DNA of 21,181 nt, from assembly GCA_900551985.1 (NCBI GenBank), contig URYG01000028.1, forward strand, positions 1-21,181, in the 5' to 3' direction. Of the stretch, positions 1 to 7,430 are shown one piece after another; the first letter of the stretch is position 1, and every line of letters starts with the position of its first letter. The position numbers and the translations under genes were made by a program. This stretch comes from an uncultured Prevotella sp. Lineage in GTDB: Bacteria > Bacteroidota > Bacteroidia > Bacteroidales > Bacteroidaceae. The notes under the pieces were generated by a model that searched no databases, was not told the DNA's origin, and saw only the letters and a list, made by a program, of their open reading frames with translations.

Positions 1-1
1 T

Positions 2-1303
2 CCGCCTTCTCCATCGTTTACCATTCCGTTGCTTGCCATGATGGCTTTGAAGAAAATCATCGATGAGCCGGAGGTGCTGACATCTAAGATTAAATATGTA
101 TATGCCAGCTTTGGTCTGACGGCAGGGTTCTGTCTACTCTTTGCCCTGATGCCGGGTGTCTTCTTCCCTGATTTCATTTCCGTTCAGGAAACTCAGGCGT
201 TGCAGCAGTTGCCGGCAGAATACCAGGGTCCGCTCATGAGTAATCTCATCGAGATTCGCAAGAGCATCTTTACTTCCGATTGCTGGCGCTCGTTCTGGAT
301 CATCGTCATCGGCTCAGCCTTCCTGCTGCTTTACAAGATGAAGAAGTTGGGTGCTGAGTATATGATTGCCGGCATCGCTGTGCTCTGTCTGGTAGATATG
401 TGGATGGTGAACAAGCGTTATCTCTACGATGATATGTTCGTAGATAAGAACGTGCGCGATACTCCTCAGCAGATGACGGAGACCGACAAGATTATCTGCC
501 GCGACAAGGCGCTCGATTACCGTGTGCTCAATCTGGCATCGAACACCTTCAATGAGAACGAGACCTCTTATTACCACAAGAGTATCGGCGGTTATCATCC
601 TGCCAAGCTCCGTCGCTATCAGGAGATGATCGATGCGCATATCGCTCCTGAGATGCAGAAGACGATGAAGGCTGTGGCTGAGGCTGGTGGTGATATGACC
701 AAGGTGAATGGCGACAGCATCTTCCCTGTCTTGAACATGCTCAATACCAAATACTTCATCCTGCCTTTGCAGGGCGGTCAGACGGTTCCTGTACAGAACC
801 CATACGCCTATGGCAATGCCTGGTTCGTGGATGAGGTGCAGTATGTCAACAATGCCAACGAGGAAATCGATGGCGTGGGCAAGGTCAACCTCCGTCATGT
901 GGCGGTGGCTGATGCCAAGTTCAAGGAGCAGTTGGCTCAGAGTGTGAAGCAGGATGATACTTCGGTGGTGAAGATGATCCAGTATAAGCCAAACAACCTC
1001 ACCTACGAGGTGAAGTCGAGCAAGGGTGGCGTCATCGTCTTCTCTGAGATTTACTATCCTGGTTGGACCGCTACCGTAGATGGTCAGCCTGTAGAACTGG
1101 GACGTGTGGATTATATCCTCCGTGCCATCAACGTGAAGCCGGGCAACCATAAGGTGGTACTCGATTTCCATCCTCAGTCGCTCAAGAATACAGAGATGGT
1201 AGCTTATATCGGCTATGGTGTTCTGGTACTCCTTATTATAATAGGTATAGGAGTGGAAATCAGAAAGCGCAAGAAGACAGATGCAGTTTCGAACAGAAAT
1301 TGA
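2..1303 (+). CDS. YfhO family membrane protein, C-terminal part (5' partial)
   Basis: The frame is open from the first bases of the window, so the true start lies upstream; 433 residues are visible. They show hydrophobic segments near residues 32-55 and 95-135, a long extracytoplasmic stretch, and a final membrane segment near residues 400-420 followed by a basic tail (RKRKK). The region containing YYPGWTATVDGQP and, a little later, the LRAINVKPGNHKV stretch is the hallmark C-terminal beta domain of YfhO proteins. In Firmicutes these are linked to glycosylation of wall polymers; in Bacteroidota they are common but functionally poorly defined. It is probably an integral inner-membrane, glycosyltransferase-like (GT-C fold) protein. 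The stop codon lies 23 bases inside the GSCFA gene, so the two are likely co-transcribed and translationally coupled. The family call is confident; the function is not. Confidence 0.85.
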   Translation, partial: PPSPSFTIPLLAMMALKKIIDEPEVLTSKIKYVYASFGLTAGFCLLFALMPGVFFPDFISVQETQALQQLPAEYQGPLMSNLIEIRKSIFTSDCWRSFWIIVIGSAFLLLYKMKKLGAEYMIAGIAVLCLVDMWMVNKRYLYDDMFVDKNVRDTPQQMTETDKIICRDKALDYRVLNLASNTFNENETSYYHKSIGGYHPAKLRRYQEMIDAHIAPEMQKTMKAVAEAGGDMTKVNGDSIFPVLNMLNTKYFILPLQGGQTVPVQNPYAYGNAWFVDEVQYVNNANEEIDGVGKVNLRHVAVADAKFKEQLAQSVKQDDTSVVKMIQYKPNNLTYEVKSSKGGVIVFSEIYYPGWTATVDGQPVELGRVDYILRAINVKPGNHKVVLDFHPQSLKNTEMVAYIGYGVLVLLIIIGIGVEIRKRKKTDAVSNRN

Positions 1304-2123
1304 TATTCCGAAGGCCGACTTCGAGATACGGCCGGCAGAGCAGATGCTCTTCGTGGGCAGTTGCTTTGCCGACAATCTGGGTCGCCGATTCGTGGAGAAT
1401 CGCTTCCGTGCCACGGTGAATCCCTTCGGTGTGATGTATAATCCGGCAAGCATTCTCCATACGGTAGAGAAATGTACCGGGGTGCATCCTCGTGTGGCAG
1501 TCTTTACGCTGGGTACGAACCACGTGTATATTCTGAAGGAAACGGGCGAGATTGTGGATAACTGCCACAAGCGCCCCCAGCGCCTTTTCGAGGAAAGGGA
1601 ACTGAGTGTAGAGGAATGTGCTGCGTATCTGCAAAAGGCGATTGATTTGCTGAAGCAACGAGGTTCGAAAGATGAAACATCGAAAAATGAAGCTTTCGAT
1701 ACCGGCTTGAAAGTAATCATAACCGTAAGCCCCATCCGTTATGCCAAATACGGCTATCATGGAAGCCAGCTTTCGAAGGCTACGCTTCAGTTGGCTGCAG
1801 ATAAACTGGTGAAGGCGAACCCTGGTGTGGTGAGCTATTTCCCTGCTTACGAAATCATGAACGATGAACTTCGTGATTACCGTTTCTACAAGGAAGATAT
1901 GCTCCACCCGAGTGATCAGGCAGTAGAATATATCTGGGAGAAATTCCGGGAAACCTATTTCGGCAAGGCTGCCGAGCAGTTCCTGGAAGACTGGCGTCCC
2001 ATCCGGGAAGCCCTCGGACACAAGCCCTTCAACCCCGATAGCGAGGAACATCAGAAGTTCATCGCCAAAACGGAAGAAAGGAAAAAATTGTTCGAGAAAA
2101 AGTATGGGTTAGTGGCGGGCTGA
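1281..2123 (+). CDS. GSCFA domain protein (SGNH-like)
   Basis: This 280-residue protein matches the GSCFA family, named for its N-terminal motif, seen here as FVGSCFADNLGRRF around residues 24-37. Features resemble SGNH/GDSL hydrolases: a block-I-like Gly-Ser at S27, and a late D-x-x-H at D206/H209 (EDMLHPSD) that would supply the other catalytic residues. A central LGTNHVY and an ITVSPIRY strand fit the same fold. No signal peptide is visible, so it is probably cytosolic. Its biochemical activity is unknown; esterase or acetyltransferase-type chemistry on a glycan is a reasonable guess from the fold only. It overlaps the upstream YfhO gene by 23 bases. The stop codon sits inside a small GGGCT/AGCCC hairpin. 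Confidence 0.85.
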   Translation: MQFRTEIDIPKADFEIRPAEQMLFVGSCFADNLGRRFVENRFRATVNPFGVMYNPASILHTVEKCTGVHPRVAVFTLGTNHVYILKETGEIVDNCHKRPQRLFEERELSVEECAAYLQKAIDLLKQRGSKDETSKNEAFDTGLKVIITVSPIRYAKYGYHGSQLSKATLQLAADKLVKANPGVVSYFPAYEIMNDELRDYRFYKEDMLHPSDQAVEYIWEKFRETYFGKAAEQFLEDWRPIREALGHKPFNPDSEEHQKFIAKTEERKKLFEKKYGLVAG

Positions 2124-2129
2124 AAGCCC
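2117..2129 (+). repeat. small GC hairpin overlapping the GSCFA stop codon
   Basis: GGGCT and AGCCC (five pairs, loop GAA) enclose the TGA stop of the GSCFA gene. No U-tract follows, so it is not an intrinsic terminator. From memory, similar GGGCTGAAAGCCC words recur between genes in Bacteroidota, so it may be a dispersed repeat; this is not verified here. Confidence 0.45.
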
Positions 2130-2165
2130 AAAAGCATAATATAGAACATTTAAAGTATTAAGACA

Positions 2166-4643
2166 ATGACATATACTATTGAAAAGGTAACCACACTGAT
2201 AGGTGCGCGTCGCTATGGAGACAATGATACCAACATCGGTTTTATCCTGACCGATAGTCGTTCACTTTGTTTCCCAGAGGAAACTCTGTTTTTTGCACTC
2301 AAGTCTGAGCGCAATGATGGTCATAACTACATCCCTGAACTGTATCGCAGAGGTGTGAAAAACTTTGTGGTAACTGATGTCCCTAAGGGTTATGCTTCTG
2401 ATTATCCGGAGGCTAACTTCCTCAAGGTGGTCAATACGCTGGAGGCTCTTCAGCGTCTGGCTGAGCGCCATCGTGATGAATTCAATATCCCTATCGTGGG
2501 TATTACGGGTTCCAACGGCAAGACGATGGTCAAGGAGTGGCTCTATCAGCTGCTCTCGCCAAGTATGTTCGTTACCCGCAGCCCTCGTAGTTACAATTCT
2601 CAGATAGGTGTGCCATTGTCTGTCTGGCTGATGAACGAGCAGACTCAGGTAGGTGTCTTCGAGGCGGGTATCAGTCAGCCTGGTGAGATGCTTGCCCTCC
2701 GCGACATCATCCAGCCTACCATCGCCGTATTAACCAATCTGGGTTCTGCCCATCAGGAGAACTTTTCTTCCCTGGAGGAGAAGTGCCGTGAGAAGCTCAT
2801 CCTCTTCCATGATGCTGAAACCGTGGTTTATGATGGCGATGATGAGGTGATTACCAAGGTGGTGGCTGAATATCCTGATTATAAAGGCGAAAAACTCTTC
2901 TGGTCGCTCAAGAACCCTGAGGCTCCTTTCTATGTCAGGAAGATTGAGAAGCAGCAGAGCGTGAGTGTCATCACCTATATATATAAAGGTGTAGAGGATA
3001 GCTTCTCCATTCCTTTCATCGATGATGCTTCCATCCAGAACTCCATCATCTGTGCTGTTGTCGCTTCCAAGCTCGGACTCTCTGCCGAGGATATCGACAA
3101 GCGTATGGCACAGCTCGAACCGGTTGCGATGCGACTGGAGGTAAAGGTGGGTCAGCATGGCTGTACACTCATCAACGACAGTTACAACAGCGATATCAAC
3201 TCACTCGACATCGCCCTCGACTTCATGAACCGCCGTCCTGATCATCGTGGTCGTCGCCATACTTTGATCTTGAGCGATATCTATCAGAGCGGCCAGACTC
3301 CTGAGGCCCTATATAAAGAGGTGAGCGATCTCGTCCGCAAGCGTGGCGTTGTGAAATTCATCGGTATCGGTCCGGAACTCTGCAAGCAGCATGATACGAT
3401 TCAGATTTCAGAAAAGTTCTTCTTCCCGAATGTGGAGGAGTTTATCAATAGTGAGGTCTTTGCCTCCCTCCGTGATGAGGTCATCCTCCTGAAGGGTGCC
3501 CGCCAGTTTGGTTTCGATCAGCTTACCGAACTGCTGGTGCAGAAGGTGCATGAAACCACCCTCGAGGTCAACCTGAATGCGGTGGTTGCCAACCTCAACT
3601 ACTACCGTTCCTTCATGAAGCCGGAAACCAAACTGGTCTGCATGATCAAGGCAGATGGCTATGGTGCCGGAGCGGTAGAGATTGCCAAGACCCTGCAGGA
3701 TCATCGTGTAGATTATCTGGCTGTGGCTGTTGCCGATGAGGGTGTCACCCTTCGCAAGAACGGCATTACCAGCAACATCATGATCATGAACCCGGAGATG
3801 ACAGCCTTCAAGACTATGTTCGATTATGACCTGGAGCCTGAAGTGTATTCTTTCCGATTACTCGATGCGCTTATCAAGGCTGCTGAGAAGGAGGGTGTCA
3901 CCGGATTCCCTGTTCACATCAAGCTCGATACGGGTATGCATCGCATGGGTTTCGATCCTGAAAACGATATGGAGGAGCTTATCGGTAAGCTGAAGCATCA
4001 GAATGCCATCATCCCTCGTTCTGTCTTCTCTCACTTCGTGGGAAGCGATGACGATAGTTTCGATGATTTCTCTGCCTATCAGTTTGAACTCTTCGATAAG
4101 GGAAGCCGACAGTTGCAGGCTGCCTTCGACCATAAGATCCTGCGCCATATCTGCAATTCGGCAGGTATCGAGCACTTCCCGGAGCGCCAGTTGGATATGT
4201 GCCGCCTGGGTCTCGGACTCTACGGCATCAACTCCCGCAACAATAAGACCATCAACTGCGTGAGCACCCTGAAGACTACCATTCTCCAGATGCACAACGT
4301 GAAGGCAGGCGATAGTGTGGGCTACAGTCGCAAGACCATCCTCGATAAGGACAGTGTCATCGCAGCCATTCCTATCGGATATGCTGATGGCTTGAACCGC
4401 CGTCTCGGCAATCGCCATGCCTACTGTCTGGTCAATGGTCAGAAGGCTGATTATGTAGGCAACATCTGTATGGATGTGGCGATGATCGATGTCACCGGCA
4501 TCAACTGCAAGGAAGGTGATAGCGTGGAAATCTTCGGCGAGCATCTTCCTGTTCAGGTATTGAGTGATATTCTGGAGACAATTCCTTACGAAGTGCTGAC
4601 CACCATCAGCAACCGAGTGAAGAGGGTTTATTACCAGGATTAA
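2166..4643 (+). CDS. murF-alr: bifunctional UDP-MurNAc-tripeptide:D-Ala-D-Ala ligase / alanine racemase
   Basis: This 825-residue fusion makes D-alanine and then adds D-Ala-D-Ala to the UDP-MurNAc-tripeptide, the last cytosolic steps of the peptidoglycan precursor. Residues 1 to about 455 are MurF: an N-terminal substrate domain, then the ATP-binding GITGSNGKT loop with K119, then ISQPGEM and LTNLGSAHQENF typical of Mur ligases, and the NDSYNSD motif near residue 340. Residues from about 465 are a fold-III alanine racemase: PLP lysine K495 in MIKADGYGAG, the KLDTGMHRMGF strand, and the second catalytic tyrosine Y720 in SVGYSRKT, followed by IPIGYADG. Both active sites look intact. The fusion is normal for Bacteroidota. 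No promoter is seen in the 42-base gap upstream, so read-through from the GSCFA gene is likely. A strong terminator follows. Confidence 0.95.
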   Translation: MTYTIEKVTTLIGARRYGDNDTNIGFILTDSRSLCFPEETLFFALKSERNDGHNYIPELYRRGVKNFVVTDVPKGYASDYPEANFLKVVNTLEALQRLAERHRDEFNIPIVGITGSNGKTMVKEWLYQLLSPSMFVTRSPRSYNSQIGVPLSVWLMNEQTQVGVFEAGISQPGEMLALRDIIQPTIAVLTNLGSAHQENFSSLEEKCREKLILFHDAETVVYDGDDEVITKVVAEYPDYKGEKLFWSLKNPEAPFYVRKIEKQQSVSVITYIYKGVEDSFSIPFIDDASIQNSIICAVVASKLGLSAEDIDKRMAQLEPVAMRLEVKVGQHGCTLINDSYNSDINSLDIALDFMNRRPDHRGRRHTLILSDIYQSGQTPEALYKEVSDLVRKRGVVKFIGIGPELCKQHDTIQISEKFFFPNVEEFINSEVFASLRDEVILLKGARQFGFDQLTELLVQKVHETTLEVNLNAVVANLNYYRSFMKPETKLVCMIKADGYGAGAVEIAKTLQDHRVDYLAVAVADEGVTLRKNGITSNIMIMNPEMTAFKTMFDYDLEPEVYSFRLLDALIKAAEKEGVTGFPVHIKLDTGMHRMGFDPENDMEELIGKLKHQNAIIPRSVFSHFVGSDDDSFDDFSAYQFELFDKGSRQLQAAFDHKILRHICNSAGIEHFPERQLDMCRLGLGLYGINSRNNKTINCVSTLKTTILQMHNVKAGDSVGYSRKTILDKDSVIAAIPIGYADGLNRRLGNRHAYCLVNGQKADYVGNICMDVAMIDVTGINCKEGDSVEIFGEHLPVQVLSDILETIPYEVLTTISNRVKRVYYQD

Positions 4644-4702
4644 GCGTAAGAAGAAGCGTTGCAGGCGACAATAATTCGTGCAAAAACGTATAAAAAACGA
4701 TA

Positions 4703-4738
4703 AATCCCATCCGAAAAGCTCGGATGGGATTCTTTTTT
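4703..4738 (+). terminator. intrinsic terminator after murF-alr
   Basis: A perfect 12-pair stem (4703-4714 with 4720-4731), a 5-base loop and a run of Ts at 4733-4738. It isolates the cell-wall gene from the following uronate genes. Confidence 0.9.
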
Positions 4739-4762
4739 ACGTAAATTTTTCCATTAAAACGT

Positions 4763-4792
4763 ATTGAATATGAATAAAAAAGTGTATCTTTG
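4763..4792 (+). promoter_or_regulatory. Bacteroidota-type promoter for the EIIC-kduI-MFS cluster
   Basis: The -7 box TATCTTTG is at 4785-4792 and an ATTG -33-like element at 4763-4766, with 18 bases between. Transcription would start near 4800, giving a leader of roughly 70 bases before the start at 4874. No other TAnnTTTG box was found ahead of kduI or the MFS gene, which supports a single operon. Confidence 0.65.
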
Positions 4793-4873
4793 CAACCAAC
4801 AAATCGTCTAAAAACAAACAAGGGTGCACTTTTATGTGTATTTCTTTAACTATTTAACAATTCAAAAGTAATA

Positions 4874-6238
4874 ATGGAACAAGTATTTAGCTATATCATT
4901 AGTCTGGGTGCGAGCGTGATGATGCCTATCATCTTCACGGTCATCGGACTGTGTATTGGCATGAAATTCGGAAAGGCTTTGAAGTCGGGACTCTTCGTAG
5001 GTGTGGGTTTCGTGGGCTTGGGTGTGGTTACTGCTTTGCTGACTACCAACTTCAATGACCCTTTGAAGGCTATTTCTGACATCTATCACCTGCAGTTGAA
5101 TGTATTTGATATGGGATGGCCTGCAGCTGCTGCCGTAGCTTATAATACTGCAGTGGGTGCGTTGATTATCCCAATCTGCTTGGGTGTCAACTTCCTGATG
5201 TTGATTACCAAGACCACCCGTACGGTAAACATCGACCTCTGGAACTACTGGCATTTCGCATTTATCGGTGCCGTAGCTTACTTTGTGATGGGCGAGAGCT
5301 TGCTTTGGGGATACTTCGCTGCCATCGTCTGCTATATGATTACATTGGTCTGTGCAGACCTGACCGCCGATAAGTTCCAGAAGTACTATGATTTGGATGG
5401 AATCTCTATTCCGCAGCCATTCTGCCAGAGTTTCATGCCATTCGCCATCGTCTTCAACAAACTCCTGGATATGATTCCTGGTTTCTCTAAGCTCGATGTT
5501 GATGCAGAGGGATTGAAGAAGAAGTTTGGCGTGCTCGGCGAACCATTGGTTCTCGGTGTCATCGTAGGTGCCCTGATTGGTTGGGCAGCTCAGTTGGATA
5601 TCAAGAAGATTCTCTTCCTCGGTGTAACTATGGGAGCGGTGATGGAGCTGATTCCTCGTATCACCTCTCTCTTTATCGATGGTTTGAAGCCAATCTCAGA
5701 GAAGACACAGGAGTTGGTCAAGACCAAGTTCAACGGCAAGAAGGTACACATCGGTATGAGTCCTGCATTGGTCATCGGTCATCCTACTACCTTGGTGGTA
5801 TCAGTCATTCTGATTCCGGTCATCCTGGCTATCGCAGTCTTCCTGCCTGGCAACCAGTTCTTGCCATTGGCTTCATTGGCTGGTATGTTCTACCTCTTCC
5901 CAATGATTCTGCCATTTACCAAGGGTAATGTAGTGAAGACCCTTATCATCGGTCTGATTGCCCTGATTATCGGTCTCTATTTCGTAACCGATATGGCTCC
6001 CGACTTTACTATGGCAGCCAACCATGTGTATGCAGCCACAGGCGATAACGCCGCTCATATCCCTGACGGATTCTCAGGAGGAGCGCTCGATTTTGCCTCT
6101 TCTCTCTTCGGATGGGTTATCTATCGTGGTGTCAAGCTTTCATACGTTGGTATGGGTGTGCTCACCATCATCACCATCGCCTTGCTGGCTCTCAACCGCC
6201 AGCGCATCGTAAAGGAAGAGGGAAAGGTAAAAGGGTAA
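4874..6238 (+). CDS. orphan PTS EIIC permease, galactitol (GatC/SgcC) type
   Basis: This 454-residue, strongly hydrophobic protein with about ten membrane segments resembles the EIIC domain of the galactitol PTS family. Recognisable parts are the N-terminal SLGASVMMPIIFTVIG segment, TRTVNIDLWNYWHF near residues 115-130, a loop with YDLDGISIPQPFC, and GHPTTLVVSVILIP. In complete systems EIIC moves a polyol across the inner membrane while EIIA and EIIB phosphorylate it. No EIIA, EIIB, HPr or EI gene is present here, and Prevotella-like bacteria generally lack a full PTS, so it may act as a secondary carrier. It heads a probable operon with kduI and a hexuronate MFS permease, which points to a uronate-related substrate, but this is inference. 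Its last codons and stop run through a GGTAAAAA-type repeat. Confidence 0.85.
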   Translation: MEQVFSYIISLGASVMMPIIFTVIGLCIGMKFGKALKSGLFVGVGFVGLGVVTALLTTNFNDPLKAISDIYHLQLNVFDMGWPAAAAVAYNTAVGALIIPICLGVNFLMLITKTTRTVNIDLWNYWHFAFIGAVAYFVMGESLLWGYFAAIVCYMITLVCADLTADKFQKYYDLDGISIPQPFCQSFMPFAIVFNKLLDMIPGFSKLDVDAEGLKKKFGVLGEPLVLGVIVGALIGWAAQLDIKKILFLGVTMGAVMELIPRITSLFIDGLKPISEKTQELVKTKFNGKKVHIGMSPALVIGHPTTLVVSVILIPVILAIAVFLPGNQFLPLASLAGMFYLFPMILPFTKGNVVKTLIIGLIALIIGLYFVTDMAPDFTMAANHVYAATGDNAAHIPDGFSGGALDFASSLFGWVIYRGVKLSYVGMGVLTIITIALLALNRQRIVKEEGKVKG

Positions 6239-6253
6239 AAAGGTAAAAAGGTA
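6223..6253 (+). repeat. short tandem GGTAAAAA-type repeat across the EIIC stop codon
   Basis: About four degenerate 8-9-base units of GGTAAAA(A/G) start inside the last codons of the EIIC gene, include its TAA stop (6236-6238) and continue into the gap. Slippage here could change the length of the C-terminus. Confidence 0.6.
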
Positions 6254-6295
6254 TAAAGAACCTTAACCCCTTCCTCCCTCTTTCCGCCCCCGTTC

Positions 6296-6314
6296 CCAGC
6301 GATTCCATCGCTGG
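6296..6314 (+). repeat. perfect 8-bp palindromic hairpin between EIIC and kduI genes
   Basis: CCAGCGAT (6296-6303) and ATCGCTGG (6307-6314) form a perfect hairpin with a TCC loop. It lies in a C-rich stretch and has no T-run after it, so termination is unlikely. It may be an RNA-processing or stability element, or a copy of a dispersed repeat. Confidence 0.5.
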
Positions 6315-6353
6315 TCCCCTAAAGATAAAATATCAATAATAAACAAGATAATT

Positions 6354-7319
6354 ATGAAGAAATTAACATTAATATTAGCAGCAATGGTATTAACAGCAAG
6401 TCAGGCTTTTGGCCAGTGTGGTAAGTGTGGATACGAAGTGAAGGCAGAAAATGCCTACACTAACTATAACGTTCGTTATGCGAGCAATCCGATGGATGCC
6501 AAGCATTATACAACCGACCGTCTCCGCGGCGAGTTCGCTATCGAGAAGGTGTTCGCTCCAGGCGAGGTAAACTGGACCTACACCATGTTCGACCGTTTCC
6601 TCATCGGTGGTGCAGAGCCAACAACCGCTCCTTTGAAGCTCACTTCTATCGCTCCGCTTTATACAGATAAGCCAAACGATCAGAAGAATCTGCTCGACAA
6701 CCGTGAGTTGGGTATCATCAATATCGGTGGAGAGGGAATAGTTACCGTAGATGGCAAGAAATATACCCTTGGTTTCCAGGAGGCTCTCTATGTAGGTCGT
6801 GGCGCCAAGAACATAGAGGTAAGCAGCAAGGATGCTGCCAAGCCAGCTAAGTTCTATATGAACAGTGCTTGCGCACATCAGGCTTATCCTACCAAGAAGG
6901 TGACTCTGAAGGATGCCAACAACATCAAGGCTGGTAGCCTGAAGGAGAGCAACGACCGTGTGATTCATCAGTTGATCATCGATGGCGTGGCTGGTGTCCG
7001 TACCTGCCAGTTGCAGATGGGTGTTACCGAGTTGAAGGAGGGTTCTGTATGGAACACCATGCCAGCTCATACTCATCTCCGCCGTATGGAGACTTACCTC
7101 TATTATAATGTACCAGAGGGTCAGAAGATTCTCCATGTTATGGGTGAACCACAGGAGACACGTCCTATCTGGTTGAACAATGAGCAGGCTGTCATTGCTC
7201 CGGAGTGGTCTATCCACTGCGCTGCAGGTACCAGCAACTATACCTTTATCTGGGGTATGGCTGGTGAGAACCTCATCTACAATGATATGCAGGTGGTGAA
7301 GATTCCTACATTGGAATAA
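6354..7319 (+). CDS. kduI: 5-dehydro-4-deoxy-D-glucuronate isomerase (KduI) with signal peptide
   Basis: KduI interconverts 5-dehydro-4-deoxy-D-glucuronate and 2,5-diketo-3-deoxygluconate, the step after unsaturated uronates are released from pectin or glycosaminoglycans. The body aligns closely with E. coli KduI as I recall it: ELGIINIGGEGIVTVDG, EALYVGRGAKNIEV, FYMNSACAHQAYPTKKV and TFIWGMAGEN. The cupin metal ligands are present: H239 and H241 (HTHLRRME), E246, and H288 (WSIHC). At 321 residues it is about 40 longer than usual. The extra N-terminus has a lysine pair, a hydrophobic core (residues 5-15) and a likely cleavage site after AFG20, then QCGKCG. Family homology begins only near residue 38, so the extension is not a mis-set start. 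It is therefore probably periplasmic. It lies 115 bases after the EIIC gene. Confidence 0.92.
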   Translation: MKKLTLILAAMVLTASQAFGQCGKCGYEVKAENAYTNYNVRYASNPMDAKHYTTDRLRGEFAIEKVFAPGEVNWTYTMFDRFLIGGAEPTTAPLKLTSIAPLYTDKPNDQKNLLDNRELGIINIGGEGIVTVDGKKYTLGFQEALYVGRGAKNIEVSSKDAAKPAKFYMNSACAHQAYPTKKVTLKDANNIKAGSLKESNDRVIHQLIIDGVAGVRTCQLQMGVTELKEGSVWNTMPAHTHLRRMETYLYYNVPEGQKILHVMGEPQETRPIWLNNEQAVIAPEWSIHCAAGTSNYTFIWGMAGENLIYNDMQVVKIPTLE

Positions 7320-7337
7320 CCCCTTTGTTTAAATATA

Positions 7338-7374
7338 GGCAAACCTGGCTTGGTAACACAAGTCAGGCTTTGCC
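7338..7374 (+). repeat. imperfect stem-loop between kduI and the MFS gene
   Basis: The arms GGCAAA-CCTGGCTTG and CAAGTCAGGCTTTGCC pair over about 14 bases with one bulge and one mismatch around a short loop. No T-run follows, so it is more likely an mRNA stability or processing hairpin within the operon than a terminator. Confidence 0.5.
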
Positions 7375-7430
7375 GTCTAAAAACCGAATTAATAACAAAA
7401 TAAAAATATAACGCTTAAAAACTGAGACAA

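Noticed and set aside
314..1735. Long open frame on the - strand (473 codons) opposite YfhO and GSCFA genes
   Set aside because: It is an antisense shadow of two confidently identified genes; its protein is rich in His, Leu and Ile as expected from reverse-frame reading and matches nothing.
6408..6425. Lipoprotein signal (lipobox) in KduI at QC22
   Set aside because: The residues before the cysteine (AFGQ) do not fit a lipobox because Gln occupies the -1 place; ordinary signal peptidase cleavage after AFG is favoured.
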